From assembly GCA_963675055.2 (NCBI GenBank), contig CAXXJE010000005.1:1-64000 (forward strand): 64,000 bases of DNA. Reading direction: 5' to 3'. The notes beneath the pieces are model-generated. The model made no database searches, was not told where the DNA came from, and saw only the letters and a list, made by a program, of their open reading frames with translations. Shown here piece by piece: positions 42,531-52,248 of the stretch. Origin of the DNA: PGYT01 sp963675055. Lineage in GTDB: Bacteria > Bacteroidota > Ignavibacteria > Ignavibacteriales > Melioribacteraceae. How positions within the stretch are numbered: the first letter of the stretch is position 1; each line of letters starts with the position of its first letter. The position numbers and the translations under genes were made by a program.

Positions 42531-43547
42531 TTATACTATATTTACTTCAGGAAGTAATTTAATACCAAATTTTTCTTTCACTTTTTTTTGAATCTTATTT
42601 GCAAAATTGATTACATCTTCACCTTTTGCATTTCCATAATTAACTATTACCAGGGGTTGAAATTCATGTGTCCCGACTTCTCCTTCCCTGAACCCTTTCA
42701 GTCCGGCATGTTCTATAAACCAGGCTGCCGGGACTTTGACAGACTCATCATCAACCGGGAATGATGGTATTTGAGCATAAGTCGATTTTAGTTCAATAAA
42801 CTTATCATGCGACACCACTGGATTCTTGAAGAAACTTCCGGCATTTCCCAACTCTTCCGGATCGGGAAGTTTACTATTCCTAATCTGAATTATAATATCC
42901 CGCATTTCTTTAATTCCAGGCGATGAAATATTCAATTCATCTAGTTTGGCTGCCAATGCTTTATAATTCGTATTGACAATTGGATTTACCGTTAGTTTCA
43001 GAATCACTGAAATAACAGCATACCTGTTCTTAAGCTCATTCTTAAATACACTCTCCCGGTATCCGAACAGACAATCTGAGTGATTGAATAAACTGATAAT
43101 CCCTGTGCCAATTTCAACTGCCATCAGCGAGTGGAAGACATCCTTAAGTTCAACCCCGTATGCCCCGATATTCTGGATAGGGGCTGCCCCAACTGTACCG
43201 GGAATCAGGGCGAGATTTTCAATACCACCATAATTATTTTCAACGGTATAATTAACAAGATCATCCCACACCACTCCGGCATCCGCCTCAACCAATACAT
43301 GATCTTGATCCTGGTTTAACACTTTGATATTATTATTGACAATGTGAATAATTGTGCCGTCAAAATCACGGGTAAATAATACATTACTCCCTCCCCCGAG
43401 AATAAGTATATCTTCACTTTTATCGTGGATAGTTTTAAAGTATTCTGTGATTTCCTCAGCCGTGGATAGTTCAATAAACTTTTTGGCTGATACATCGAGA
43501 TGAAATGTATTATAATCTTTTAAGGAATAATTCTCTTTTATAACCAT
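42531..43547 (-). CDS. murB: UDP-N-acetylenolpyruvoylglucosamine reductase
   Basis: The 338-aa flavoenzyme makes UDP-MurNAc in peptidoglycan synthesis. NYSLKDYNTFHLDVSAKKF is the type I N-terminus, ILILGGGSNVLF the FAD site, IENLALIPGTVGAAPIQNIGAYGVE the substrate loop and GNAGSFFKNPVV holds the proton-donor serine. The C-terminal AAWFIEHAGLKGFR and a conserved Glu (LLPEVNIV) are present. Length fits type I. Confidence 0.96.
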   Translation of the reverse strand: MVIKENYSLKDYNTFHLDVSAKKFIELSTAEEITEYFKTIHDKSEDILILGGGSNVLFTRDFDGTIIHIVNNNIKVLNQDQDHVLVEADAGVVWDDLVNYTVENNYGGIENLALIPGTVGAAPIQNIGAYGVELKDVFHSLMAVEIGTGIISLFNHSDCLFGYRESVFKNELKNRYAVISVILKLTVNPIVNTNYKALAAKLDELNISSPGIKEMRDIIIQIRNSKLPDPEELGNAGSFFKNPVVSHDKFIELKSTYAQIPSFPVDDESVKVPAAWFIEHAGLKGFREGEVGTHEFQPLVIVNYGNAKGEDVINFANKIQKKVKEKFGIKLLPEVNIV

Positions 43548-43652
43548 TAAAAACCGAACTTACGAATCAATAAACTCAAAGATATCGCATGCCGAATAGA
43601 AAACAAAACAGAATATAAATTTTATTAAACAACCCCTTATAATGACAGATGA

Positions 43653-46043
43653 CTATTTAAACCATTTAATCTGCCTGAACTTATAACCATCGGATTGCAG
43701 TACTACCGCCCTCTGAAGGTCTGTTCGGAATATTTCAATATTCTCTGATTTAAATGAGTTTACAACCGACTTTGCTGGATGATTAAACTTGTTGAACAAA
43801 CCAGCGCTGATAAAGACTTTATCCGGTGAGACTGCGCTTAAGAATTCTCTGCTGGTACTTGTTTTACTGCCGTGATGCCCGGCTTTCAACACATCACTTT
43901 CAAGAAACGTAGCATAAGTATGAATCAGATCCTTCTCGACACTCTTACCTGCATCACCTGTAAAAAGAACACTGGTAGAACCGTAAACTAATTTCATCAC
44001 ACCGCTTCGGTCGTTCATTGAGTAGCCGGCTTCTCTATCGTGGATTAAATCATTAAGTACGTAAATCCTGGCACCCCCGATGCGAAACACATTATTATCG
44101 TAATAATGAACCGGGATACCATATTCGTTTGCGAGCTCTTCGAATTCAATATCATGAGTAACAGAAGAGTCACAGAACGGCTTATATATTGTATCGATTA
44201 TTTCATGTTCTACCAGCGATTCGAAACCTTTATAATGATCCGCATCCATATGAGATATAAAGGCGTAATCAATCCGTTCAATTCCAAGATTACGCAGCAA
44301 CGGATAAATAACCCGTTCACCGTTATCGAATCCGAAAGATGCGTTGCCTGCGTCAACCAGTGCTGTTTGATTATTCGGGAACTTAATCAGGAAAGAATCA
44401 CCCTGACCTATGTCAACCATTACAACGGAAAGCAGGCTATCCGGTAATAACTTGGAGTTATCCAGAGGATACAATGCGAACGAATTTGCCGCTACTAAAA
44501 TAATTACGGCAATTTTAGCTTTGTACGAACGAAATTTAGTTACTGCATAAAGTGTAATTGAAAGCAGAATATAGAAAATAATCCCGTCAAACAAACTGAA
44601 TTCGGGAATATATAAATAAGAGTATGTTTTCGTCCCTGTAAATTCGACTATTGTAAACAGTAATTCTGAGAAAAGTTCATTCGTAAATGCGTAACATGAA
44701 CCGACATAAAACCACAAACTACCGAAGACCAGACTTGTTATACCAAGAGAAACTATAACACCAATAATAGGGATCACCATAAGATTTACTGCAAGAGCAG
44801 CAATTGATAATTTATTAAAGTAGTAAAGAGTAAAAGGAAGAGTTCCGAGTTGAGCCGCAAGGGATACTCCAATGAATAATAGCACCGCTTTAAATGTTTT
44901 AGAAGTAATTTCGGCTGAGTTAATATAATTACTTATAATAGGGTAAATAATGAATATGGATAAAACCGCTGAGAAAGATAGCTGGAACCCGGGATTGAAC
45001 AATTCAGCTGGATCAATAATAAGAACTATGAACGCGGCAATTGCCAGTGAATTAAAACTATTATACTTCCGGATTGACAGGTTAGATAATATCAATACTG
45101 TCGCCATAATGGACGCACGAACTACCGATGTTGGCGCACCTGTTATAAGGACGAATAAGAACAACCCTACGATCGTACCAATATTTTTATAGTAAACATT
45201 CGTGCGTGATAAAAGAAATAAAAATATTAGTGCTATATAGCCGACGTGTAAACCTGAGACAGCGAGTACATGTATAACACCACTGTTAACAAATGTCTCC
45301 CTGGTGTCATAATCTATCCCGCTCCTATCTGCAAGGAGTAGTCCTTTAATAAGCGCAGCTGTTTTTTCTGAATACAACCTATCGATCAATCCTGAAACAG
45401 ATAATCTGGCAGAGTAAATAATTTGTAATAAATCACTTTCCGCCGAATCAATCACAGAGATATCTTTTATGTCCTTGATATAAAATAATCCGGCTATCCC
45501 ATTTGTATTCAGGTAATTATTGTAATCGAATTCATACGGATTCCGCTGTTCACGAGCTTTGAGAAGTGTACCACTCGCCGAAACTATATCGCCGATATTA
45601 AACTTTGTAACCGCACGTCCGGAACCTGTTTTTAATTTACACAACAGTTTCAGATTTACATTTACCGTATCATTATTCTTAATAAACCTGTTTACATTCA
45701 GACAAAAATCATTGTACTTAACACCCGGCAGTTCTCTGTCAGCAACATCACCGATAACTTCTATATCTTTCAAGCGCTGATGGTTAAACGGATAAATGGC
45801 TTCATCACCTGTATTTATCCGGCTAAACAAGATGGCGCTCATAATAATCAGCAAGTACAACATTACTTGTCTGAACGATACCGGTAATAGTTTTACTGAG
45901 GGGACTAAGACTGAAAGTCCTGTCAAGACAAAGAGGATGATCAAAGTTGGAAGTAAATAAACTAATTCGGGATTAACAAGATGATTGATTACTATTCCAA
46001 CAATGAAACAGATTGTAAACTTTATGAAAGGATATTTACTCAC
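43653..46043 (-). CDS. comEC: ComEC/Rec2 DNA uptake channel
   Basis: The 796-aa protein has all three ComEC parts: an OB-like domain (about 100-200), the competence transmembrane domain (GLLLADRSGIDYDTRETFVNSGVIHVLAVSGLHVG split over two helices) and a C-terminal beta-lactamase-like domain (VDIGQGDSFLIKF, SHMDADHYKG, LKAGHHGSKTSTS). It would transport single-stranded DNA across the inner membrane. The start is GTG at 46043, overlapping the preceding gene's stop by 8 bases. Other competence genes are not in the window. Confidence 0.94.
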   Translation of the reverse strand: MSKYPFIKFTICFIVGIVINHLVNPELVYLLPTLIILFVLTGLSVLVPSVKLLPVSFRQVMLYLLIIMSAILFSRINTGDEAIYPFNHQRLKDIEVIGDVADRELPGVKYNDFCLNVNRFIKNNDTVNVNLKLLCKLKTGSGRAVTKFNIGDIVSASGTLLKAREQRNPYEFDYNNYLNTNGIAGLFYIKDIKDISVIDSAESDLLQIIYSARLSVSGLIDRLYSEKTAALIKGLLLADRSGIDYDTRETFVNSGVIHVLAVSGLHVGYIALIFLFLLSRTNVYYKNIGTIVGLFLFVLITGAPTSVVRASIMATVLILSNLSIRKYNSFNSLAIAAFIVLIIDPAELFNPGFQLSFSAVLSIFIIYPIISNYINSAEITSKTFKAVLLFIGVSLAAQLGTLPFTLYYFNKLSIAALAVNLMVIPIIGVIVSLGITSLVFGSLWFYVGSCYAFTNELFSELLFTIVEFTGTKTYSYLYIPEFSLFDGIIFYILLSITLYAVTKFRSYKAKIAVIILVAANSFALYPLDNSKLLPDSLLSVVMVDIGQGDSFLIKFPNNQTALVDAGNASFGFDNGERVIYPLLRNLGIERIDYAFISHMDADHYKGFESLVEHEIIDTIYKPFCDSSVTHDIEFEELANEYGIPVHYYDNNVFRIGGARIYVLNDLIHDREAGYSMNDRSGVMKLVYGSTSVLFTGDAGKSVEKDLIHTYATFLESDVLKAGHHGSKTSTSREFLSAVSPDKVFISAGLFNKFNHPAKSVVNSFKSENIEIFRTDLQRAVVLQSDGYKFRQIKWFK

Positions 46044-46941
46044 AAAGCAAATCCATTATTGCAGGTTGTATATTGTACAACTTTTTAATTCGAGTTGCAA
46101 GCAATCCCGAATTCTTTCCTGCAGTAATGGCAAGTGCCGGATTAAAAGTATGCTGTTTGATCGACAGGTCTTCGAAGTTCCCGTGATCAGAACAGATTAA
46201 AAGAGTTAATTCCTTAGGCAGATTTGTTAGTACACTAAATAAAAAACTATCCAAAGTGTTAATGATTATGTCAAAGCTATCTTTATTTCTTCCATGTCCA
46301 AGATGATCAGTAAAAAAGTATTCGTATAGTGTAAAGTCATTTTCCAGTGACAAATTGATCAACCTTTCCCCAGCTTGTTCGGGCGTTATAACATCAAGGC
46401 TGTATCCCAATCTGTCTTTCCATACCTGACCGGTAATTTCCGCAGTCAGCGCTTTCCCTTCAATAACTTCGTCGAATCCGTTAAGCTTCATTCCGCTTCT
46501 CAGCACCGCGGAGGCAAAAGTTCCGATGCGTTTATGACCAGTATTCAAATAGTCAAAAAATCGTTGAGGATAAGCATTAATAAATTTTACTCTTTTTTCC
46601 TTCTCCGATAATACTTTAAAAAGATTACTCTTTTCAAGTACAGGGTAAAGCTTGGAATGAGGGAAAGGACCGAAATGCTGCCCAAGGATTTCGGAAGCAT
46701 TTACTCCGCATAGTATTGATGTCTGACCGGTTCCGCTTTGTGGAATTCCATCCACTCCCATGCAGGCATCCACCGGGAAAAGGAAGGTATTGTTCTTTTC
46801 AAGTTTTTGATTATCCAAGTGGGGTATATCGTCGAATACATTCTTAATAAACCTGAACTCGTGCCGGAAGAAAGGATTCGAGTCCGGATCATTTTTTCCA
46901 ATTCCAACCCCGTCCAAAAATATTACAAGTATCTTGGACAT
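46036..46941 (-). CDS. Alkaline-phosphatase-superfamily metalloenzyme
   Basis: The 301-aa protein begins ILVIFLDGVGIGKND with the metal-binding Asp and has SGTGQTSILCGVNA at the nucleophile position, later FFTDHLGH and ICSDHGNFEDL, which supply two more metal-ligand sets. This layout belongs to the phosphoglycerate-mutase/phosphopentomutase-like part of the superfamily, but it is shorter than either. The substrate is unknown. Confidence 0.82.
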   Translation of the reverse strand: MSKILVIFLDGVGIGKNDPDSNPFFRHEFRFIKNVFDDIPHLDNQKLEKNNTFLFPVDACMGVDGIPQSGTGQTSILCGVNASEILGQHFGPFPHSKLYPVLEKSNLFKVLSEKEKRVKFINAYPQRFFDYLNTGHKRIGTFASAVLRSGMKLNGFDEVIEGKALTAEITGQVWKDRLGYSLDVITPEQAGERLINLSLENDFTLYEYFFTDHLGHGRNKDSFDIIINTLDSFLFSVLTNLPKELTLLICSDHGNFEDLSIKQHTFNPALAITAGKNSGLLATRIKKLYNIQPAIMDLLCE

Positions 46942-46944
46942 AAA

Positions 46945-47403
46945 TCAGGATTCATCTTTAGATTGTACGAGAATTGTTACCGGACCATCGTTCAATATCT
47001 TAACGTTCATCATAGCTCCAAATATTCCGTTCTGAACTTTATCCTCGCCTATATTTTCTTTAATACGAACATTAAAATCTTCGTACAATCTCTCGGCTAT
47101 ATCGGGCGCTGCAGCTTTTGAGAAACTTGGACGGTTTCCTTTCCGCGTATCACCGTACAGAGTAAACTGGGAGATCACCAGTATCTCCCCGTCGATATCC
47201 TTTATCGATAGATTCATTTTATCATTTTCATTTTCAAAAATGCGAAGGTTGCAGCATTTATCAGCTACGAAGTTAACATCCTCAATGGTATCCCCTTCTT
47301 TCACACCCAGAAGTACTACCAAGCCTTTTCCGATCGACTTACTATAATTATGCGACGGTATATCCACACCGCCTTCGCTTACTCTCTGTATAAGTGCTCT
47401 CAT
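46945..47403 (-). CDS. dtd: D-aminoacyl-tRNA deacylase
   Basis: The 152-aa enzyme removes D-amino acids and glycine mischarged on tRNA. SQFTLYGDTRKGNRPSFSKAA contains the catalytic core, and NDGPVTILVQS is the Gly-cis-Pro-type region read here as GPVT. GLVVLLGVKEGDT is the usual N-terminal strand-turn. The ATG overlaps the prmC stop by 4 bases, so the two are coupled. Confidence 0.96.
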   Translation of the reverse strand: MRALIQRVSEGGVDIPSHNYSKSIGKGLVVLLGVKEGDTIEDVNFVADKCCNLRIFENENDKMNLSIKDIDGEILVISQFTLYGDTRKGNRPSFSKAAAPDIAERLYEDFNVRIKENIGEDKVQNGIFGAMMNVKILNDGPVTILVQSKDES

Positions 47404-48254
47404 TTCTTTTCTCCGATTACAACACGCTCTATATCAAGATAGTCTTTTATTGTCCGAACTTTATCAAATCCATTTGCTTCCAGTATCGCCCTGACTTTTT
47501 CTGCCTGTCCCTGCCCGACTTCATAATATATCCGGCCAGATTCCTTCAGAAGACCTGACGCAGTCGCTGAGATACTTTCGTAAAATGTATATCCATCTGA
47601 ATTATCAGTAACAGCCATTTCCGGTTCATATCCAGTTATCTCGTCCTGAAGTCCTTTGTATTCCTCCGCGGATACATAGGGTGGATTCGATACAACCAGA
47701 TCAATCTCAAAGTTTAGTATTTGCTTGTTCAGTTCAAACGCATTCTGTTGCCGTAGTGTTACCAGAGATTCAACGGCATTGTATTTAACATTCTTCTCAG
47801 CTACCAGAAGTGCATCCTTAGATGTGTCGATACTGATAATCTCAGCGTTTAAAAATTTTACAAGACAAACCGGGATATTCCCACTCCCAGTCCCAATATC
47901 GAGGATTTTCAACCCATGTTGACCCTTATAATCATTTAAAACAGATTCAATCAGAATTTCAGTTTCTTGCCGCGGAATTAATACATTTTTATCCACATGA
48001 AATGTCAAGCCATAAAACTCAACTTTACCGACGATATATTGAAGAGGTTCCCTGCTGCCTCTTCTTGCGATAAACTCTCTGTATTGATCTACCTGATCTT
48101 TGTCCAAAGGACGATCGAACATTAGATATAAATCCAGTCTTTTACACTTGAGGATGTCCGCGAGTAGAAGTTCGGCATTAGTCCTGGGTGAGTCTATATT
48201 CTTTTTCTGGAAATAGTCAGTTGACTTGTTTATTGCTTCAAGAACTGTGAGCAT
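47400..48254 (-). CDS. prmC: Peptide chain release factor glutamine methyltransferase
   Basis: The 284-aa enzyme methylates the GGQ glutamine of release factors. The N-terminal helical domain is followed by RREPLQYIVGKVEFYG-like (SREPLQYIVGKVEFYG), LIPRQETEILIE, motif I LDIGTGSGNIPVCL, and the substrate motif DLVVSNPPYVSAEE. Length is normal. Confidence 0.96.
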   Translation of the reverse strand: MLTVLEAINKSTDYFQKKNIDSPRTNAELLLADILKCKRLDLYLMFDRPLDKDQVDQYREFIARRGSREPLQYIVGKVEFYGLTFHVDKNVLIPRQETEILIESVLNDYKGQHGLKILDIGTGSGNIPVCLVKFLNAEIISIDTSKDALLVAEKNVKYNAVESLVTLRQQNAFELNKQILNFEIDLVVSNPPYVSAEEYKGLQDEITGYEPEMAVTDNSDGYTFYESISATASGLLKESGRIYYEVGQGQAEKVRAILEANGFDKVRTIKDYLDIERVVIGEKK

Positions 48255-48301
48255 TCAGCACCGTATACTATAATCAAAATAATATTTATCATAACAAATA
48301 T

Positions 48302-48345
48302 AAAAAATAACCCTGCGACTTAATATGCTTCAAAGAGGCAGGGTT
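48302..48345 (-). terminator. Terminator of the respiratory operon
   Basis: On the minus strand AACCCTGC (48338-48345) pairs with GCAGGGTT (48309-48316), followed by a TTTTTT run at 48302-48307. It lies 27 bases after the stop of the last cytochrome gene. Confidence 0.75.
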
Positions 48346-48371
48346 AATAAAAACTAGTATTTTATAAAATG

Positions 48372-49727
48372 TTACTTTTGGTTTTCCTTATAGACAGTCA
48401 TAATATATTCGGCGATCGCTTTAGCTTCATTTGGTTTAAGCCCCTGATTCGGCATTGACGGAAATTCAGGATTAATCTTAACGGGATTTAAAATAAACTT
48501 TGTAAGCCCCTGCATATCGTTTTCATATTTTGAGAGAATATCATTATATGCCGGTCCGACTAATTTATTGTCGAATTGGTGGCATGCAATACATCTTCCG
48601 TTATAAATATCAACACCACTAATTTCAACTGCTCCACCGCCCATTTCTTCCTTTAGCTTAGTCTGATATTCATCATAATTAGCAACCAGTTTGTTAAACT
48701 GAAGCTGCGATGATGTATCAAATGCAAATTGGTCCTTAACCGTCAAAGTTACTACCAGGAGTAATATTAGAAAGAGAAGTGAAGTAGAATACTTCGTAGA
48801 ATTGCTTTTAATCATTAGATAGAAAAGATTCGCAATTACAATCACAATGAACATAATAACAATGAGCAGGGCAAATATTCCGAATGAGAGACTTTCGTGC
48901 GGCAGCAGGTATACGTTAAGCAATAAGAATACCGGAAATATTATAGTGCTGATCAGTCCAATGTACATTGAAGAATTCTTCGCAAGCTCTTTAACTTTTT
49001 CAGTTGTGATCTCTGTTTCAGAATTAGGTCGGAAGTAAAAGAACAAAATAACTGAGGCTGTAATTAGAAGGCTGAATACAACAAAAAGGGAAAAACTTAA
49101 CAGACTGCTCAAAGAAAAGATAACACCGATAACAGATGATGTACTCTCCCACCTTGATGGGTCAGCAGCCAGTTTAACTGTACCGGTAAATATATAAGTT
49201 GAGAACAGCAATGCTATAAGACTGTACACCCCGAACTTTTCAAAGGCTATTTTAGCTTTACTGGTATAATTGTTTATATCCCTTTCCAAATCCTGGTCTT
49301 TATTAACCGAATCTGACGCGGCCTTTAAAATGTCCTTCAGGTGAAAACTATTCTTATATGAGTACAGAAACGATATTCCGATTAAGAAAAAGATTATAGA
49401 TATAATCAGGTATCCGGATGTATTCAAAGGAGAAAGATGTAGCAATTGAGCATAACAGAAAACAGAGCTAAGCAGCGGTACAACTCCGAGACCAAGGACA
49501 ACACTCCTGTTGAATGTTACTATATCAACCAGTTCTTTCGCAAATTTATAGGCTGTCGGATCATTTGTCCTGGCAGCTCTCCTGTTGTAAAACACAGATA
49601 GTATATTTGTGCCAATAAGGAGGCTCAGATAAGGAATAAATATTAAATACGTTAGCACTAAAAGGTATTTAAGCAATACCATGTGATGCGCTGATTGAGG
49701 AAGTACTAACTTATCCAAAAAATCCAT
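48372..49727 (-). CDS. Multi-helix membrane protein with C-terminal cytochrome c domain
   Basis: The 451-aa protein has about eight hydrophobic segments over residues 15-340, then a periplasmic tail with a single heme site (GRCIACHQF, CxxCH) and a likely axial Met in MPNQGLKPNE. It is the last gene of the oxidase operon, 12 bases after ctaB. It could be an electron carrier or assembly factor attached to the oxidase; I do not know a named family for the membrane part. Confidence 0.8.
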   Translation of the reverse strand: MDFLDKLVLPQSAHHMVLLKYLLVLTYLIFIPYLSLLIGTNILSVFYNRRAARTNDPTAYKFAKELVDIVTFNRSVVLGLGVVPLLSSVFCYAQLLHLSPLNTSGYLIISIIFFLIGISFLYSYKNSFHLKDILKAASDSVNKDQDLERDINNYTSKAKIAFEKFGVYSLIALLFSTYIFTGTVKLAADPSRWESTSSVIGVIFSLSSLLSFSLFVVFSLLITASVILFFYFRPNSETEITTEKVKELAKNSSMYIGLISTIIFPVFLLLNVYLLPHESLSFGIFALLIVIMFIVIVIANLFYLMIKSNSTKYSTSLLFLILLLVVTLTVKDQFAFDTSSQLQFNKLVANYDEYQTKLKEEMGGGAVEISGVDIYNGRCIACHQFDNKLVGPAYNDILSKYENDMQGLTKFILNPVKINPEFPSMPNQGLKPNEAKAIAEYIMTVYKENQK

Positions 49728-49739
49728 GAATTCGATTCC

Positions 49740-50651
49740 CTAAATTTCTGTCAATATCAGTTTATCAATTGTTAATATTATAACAACGAACAGCACATAT
49801 ACATTGATAATCATAAACGCATTTCTTATTACAAGTCTGTCCGTAAAATTATTTAATATATTTCTGGTTCGATACGCAATATACCCTCCGGAAATCAATA
49901 AAACCGCACCGGTAAAATAACTTGCCGATAAGTCAAATAAGGGTATTAAAAGTCCGCTGATAGCTAGCCCTAAAATCCAAATGTATGTTATTCTACTCAG
50001 CTGCTGCTTATTAAAAACCTGCGTCAAAGTCGGAAATCCCGCTTTTTCATAATCTTCGCCGAAGAGTAACAGAAGCAGCCAGAAATGAGGTATTTGCCAG
50101 ATAAAAAAGAACAGGGCAAGTGTAAGTATCTCAACCTCGAATATTCCCCTTCCTGTTGCCGCCCAGCCTATAACAGGCGGAATTGCTCCGATTACTGATC
50201 CGGGAATCACAGCAAGTGAATTGACTCTTTTTAACGGAGTATAAATTAAATTATACCAGACGAGTGCTATTAATCCGAGTATTAGTGCAGTTAAATTGGC
50301 ACTCAGATAAATTACTGCAGATCCTGTGAGAGTTAGAACTGCTGCATACACAAAAGCTGATGAAGCATCAATATCACCGGCAGGTATCGGTCTGTTCTTC
50401 GTACGATTCATCATAGCATCGTAATTTCTTTCCTGGAAATGATTGAATGCCGACGAACCGCTTGCAAGCAGAAATACTCCAAGAGTCGGAAGAAGCATTT
50501 GCGGTATTAATGATCCTGAAGCAAGTATATAACCGACCGATGTTGAAACAGCGACGAAAAAAGTTATCCGAATCTTTGCAAGATCCAGAAAGATATTTAA
50601 ATACCTTTTCATTAGTATACTTGCTTTAATATTTATGTCGGCAACTGTCAT
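49740..50651 (-). CDS. ctaB: Protoheme IX farnesyltransferase (heme O synthase)
   Basis: The 303-aa UbiA-family enzyme makes heme O for the oxidase. The metal-diphosphate motif NYDAMMNRTKNRPIPAGD and the later YTPLKRVNSLAVIPGSVIGA loop are typical, with about nine membrane helices. The ATG at 50651 overlaps the coxB stop by 4 bases; a second in-frame ATG at 50612 is a possible start. Confidence 0.94.
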   Translation of the reverse strand: MTVADINIKASILMKRYLNIFLDLAKIRITFFVAVSTSVGYILASGSLIPQMLLPTLGVFLLASGSSAFNHFQERNYDAMMNRTKNRPIPAGDIDASSAFVYAAVLTLTGSAVIYLSANLTALILGLIALVWYNLIYTPLKRVNSLAVIPGSVIGAIPPVIGWAATGRGIFEVEILTLALFFFIWQIPHFWLLLLLFGEDYEKAGFPTLTQVFNKQQLSRITYIWILGLAISGLLIPLFDLSASYFTGAVLLISGGYIAYRTRNILNNFTDRLVIRNAFMIINVYVLFVVIILTIDKLILTEI

Positions 50652-51301
50652 TCTTTATCTTTTTCCTCTGCTACTGATTCAGCCCCTTCTGGACTTTCGT
50701 CATTCTTTTCCAGCCAATCATTAAAATCATTCTCTGTTAAAACTATAATCTTCGAGTACATCGCCGAATGATTTAGTCCGCAATATTCAGCACAGGCAAT
50801 ATCAAAGTCACCGGTTTTCTTTGGTGTAATTCCAAGATAATTTGTCTTTCCAGCTATAACATCTTCCTTCACCCTGAATGCAGGGATATAAAAGGAATGG
50901 TTCACATCCAGAGATTCAAGCACCAGCTTAGTTGTTTCACCAAGCGGAACATATAATGTATCGGAATTTTTGCCATTCTCATAAGTAAACTGCCATTCCC
51001 ACATCCTGGCGGTAACTTTCACCATCCTGGCGTCATCAGGAATATTACGTATCTTTTCAAATCCTGTATATCCGAAATAAAACATACTAAGCACAAGAAT
51101 TGTCGGTATAACTATCCAAATTGTTTCAAGTAGGATACTGCCGTGGATATCTTTCGGCTTATGCCCTTTCTTCCTGTTATACTTGAATACAAAGTAAATC
51201 ATAGCCGCTGTTACACCCAGTAACAGGACTACCGATATGCCTACTATATATAAAAAGACAAAATCAACAGTTTCTACATGTATAGTCGGTGCTGTAGACA
51301 T
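50648..51301 (-). CDS. coxB: Cytochrome c oxidase subunit II
   Basis: The 217-aa subunit accepts electrons from cytochrome c. Two N-terminal helices (about 12-33 and 55-75) precede the cupredoxin domain, which carries the CuA site CAEYCGLNHSAM near residue 170. There is no fused cytochrome c domain, unlike caa3-type subunit II. The acidic tail (AEEKDKE) is unusual but not informative. It follows coxD, whereas coxB usually precedes coxA. Confidence 0.95.
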   Translation of the reverse strand: MSTAPTIHVETVDFVFLYIVGISVVLLLGVTAAMIYFVFKYNRKKGHKPKDIHGSILLETIWIVIPTILVLSMFYFGYTGFEKIRNIPDDARMVKVTARMWEWQFTYENGKNSDTLYVPLGETTKLVLESLDVNHSFYIPAFRVKEDVIAGKTNYLGITPKKTGDFDIACAEYCGLNHSAMYSKIIVLTENDFNDWLEKNDESPEGAESVAEEKDKE

Positions 51302-51310
51302 GCATCATCC

Positions 51311-51610
51311 TCAACGATAAATGAAATCAAAAAATGTTAAAATAAAAATTACCAGCAGAGTCATTCCACTAAGCAGTAAAAAGATTTTAAAAACAGGCTG
51401 ATCCGATTTTATATGCATAAAAATACTAATCACCAGTCCTGACTTAACAGCAGCTATAAGCATGGCAACAACAAGGGTATACTCGCCAAGACTAATTCCG
51501 GCAACTGCTACGGTTATTGAGGTTAGTCCTATGAGCGCAAGCCATACAAGAACATATGTACCGTATGAGGTAACATGATGTTCTTCGTGATTATGATTTT
51601 TATTATCCAT
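51311..51610 (-). CDS. coxD: Cytochrome c oxidase subunit IV
   Basis: The 99-aa protein is read from the ATG at 51610 (MDNKNHNHEEHH), which leaves an 8-base gap after coxC. A longer frame from 51658 would overlap coxC. Three membrane helices and the SGLVISIFMHIKSDQ segment fit the prokaryotic subunit IV family. Confidence 0.88.
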   Translation of the reverse strand: MDNKNHNHEEHHVTSYGTYVLVWLALIGLTSITVAVAGISLGEYTLVVAMLIAAVKSGLVISIFMHIKSDQPVFKIFLLLSGMTLLVIFILTFFDFIYR

Positions 51611-51618
51611 TTTATACC

Positions 51619-52248
51619 TTATTGAATTAAATAGAACAATGGGAATAAGAAAATCCAAATTAAATCTACCAGGTGCCAGTACAAACCGGAATTCTCCAGT
51701 TTTACAAAATCAGTTGGAGTGATCTTATCCCGAACAATAAACACAAGTATAAAGGTGAGTATAACAATTCCTATAATAACGTGAAGTCCGTGTAAACCGG
51801 TCATTACATAATACAATCCGAAGAATAGAATCTCACCGTTTTGCTTACTGAGCAAATCCTCAGAACCCGGATAAATACCATGATGAAATTTCGCACCCCA
51901 CTCAAAGAACTTATTAACCAGGAAGACCAGAGCAAATCCGATAGTAACAGAAAGCATTATAATCGACAGGAATTTATTTCCTTTCTGAAGTGCTGTAATC
52001 GACAATGCAACAGTTAAACTACTTGTAAGGAGTATGATAGTATTTATTGTACCAATGGTTGTATTCAACTCCATCCCGGCAATGTGAAACTGGTCGGGAT
52101 ACTGGAAGCGGTACACAGCATAAGCTAAAAACATTCCGCCGAATAACAGCACTTCCGTAAACAGGAATAACCACATTCCCATTTTGGCACCGACATCATC
52201 GCGGTGAACGTGTCCGTGTGATTCCATTGCGTGTTCGTTATTACTCAT
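51619..52248 (-). CDS. coxC: Cytochrome c oxidase subunit III
   Basis: The 209-aa protein has five membrane helices and matches subunit III: GMWLFLFTEVLLFGGMFLAYAVYR, FYVMTGLHGLHVIIG and WHLVDLIWIFLFPLFYL. The start overlaps the coxA stop by 8 bases. Confidence 0.95.
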   Translation of the reverse strand: MSNNEHAMESHGHVHRDDVGAKMGMWLFLFTEVLLFGGMFLAYAVYRFQYPDQFHIAGMELNTTIGTINTIILLTSSLTVALSITALQKGNKFLSIIMLSVTIGFALVFLVNKFFEWGAKFHHGIYPGSEDLLSKQNGEILFFGLYYVMTGLHGLHVIIGIVILTFILVFIVRDKITPTDFVKLENSGLYWHLVDLIWIFLFPLFYLIQ

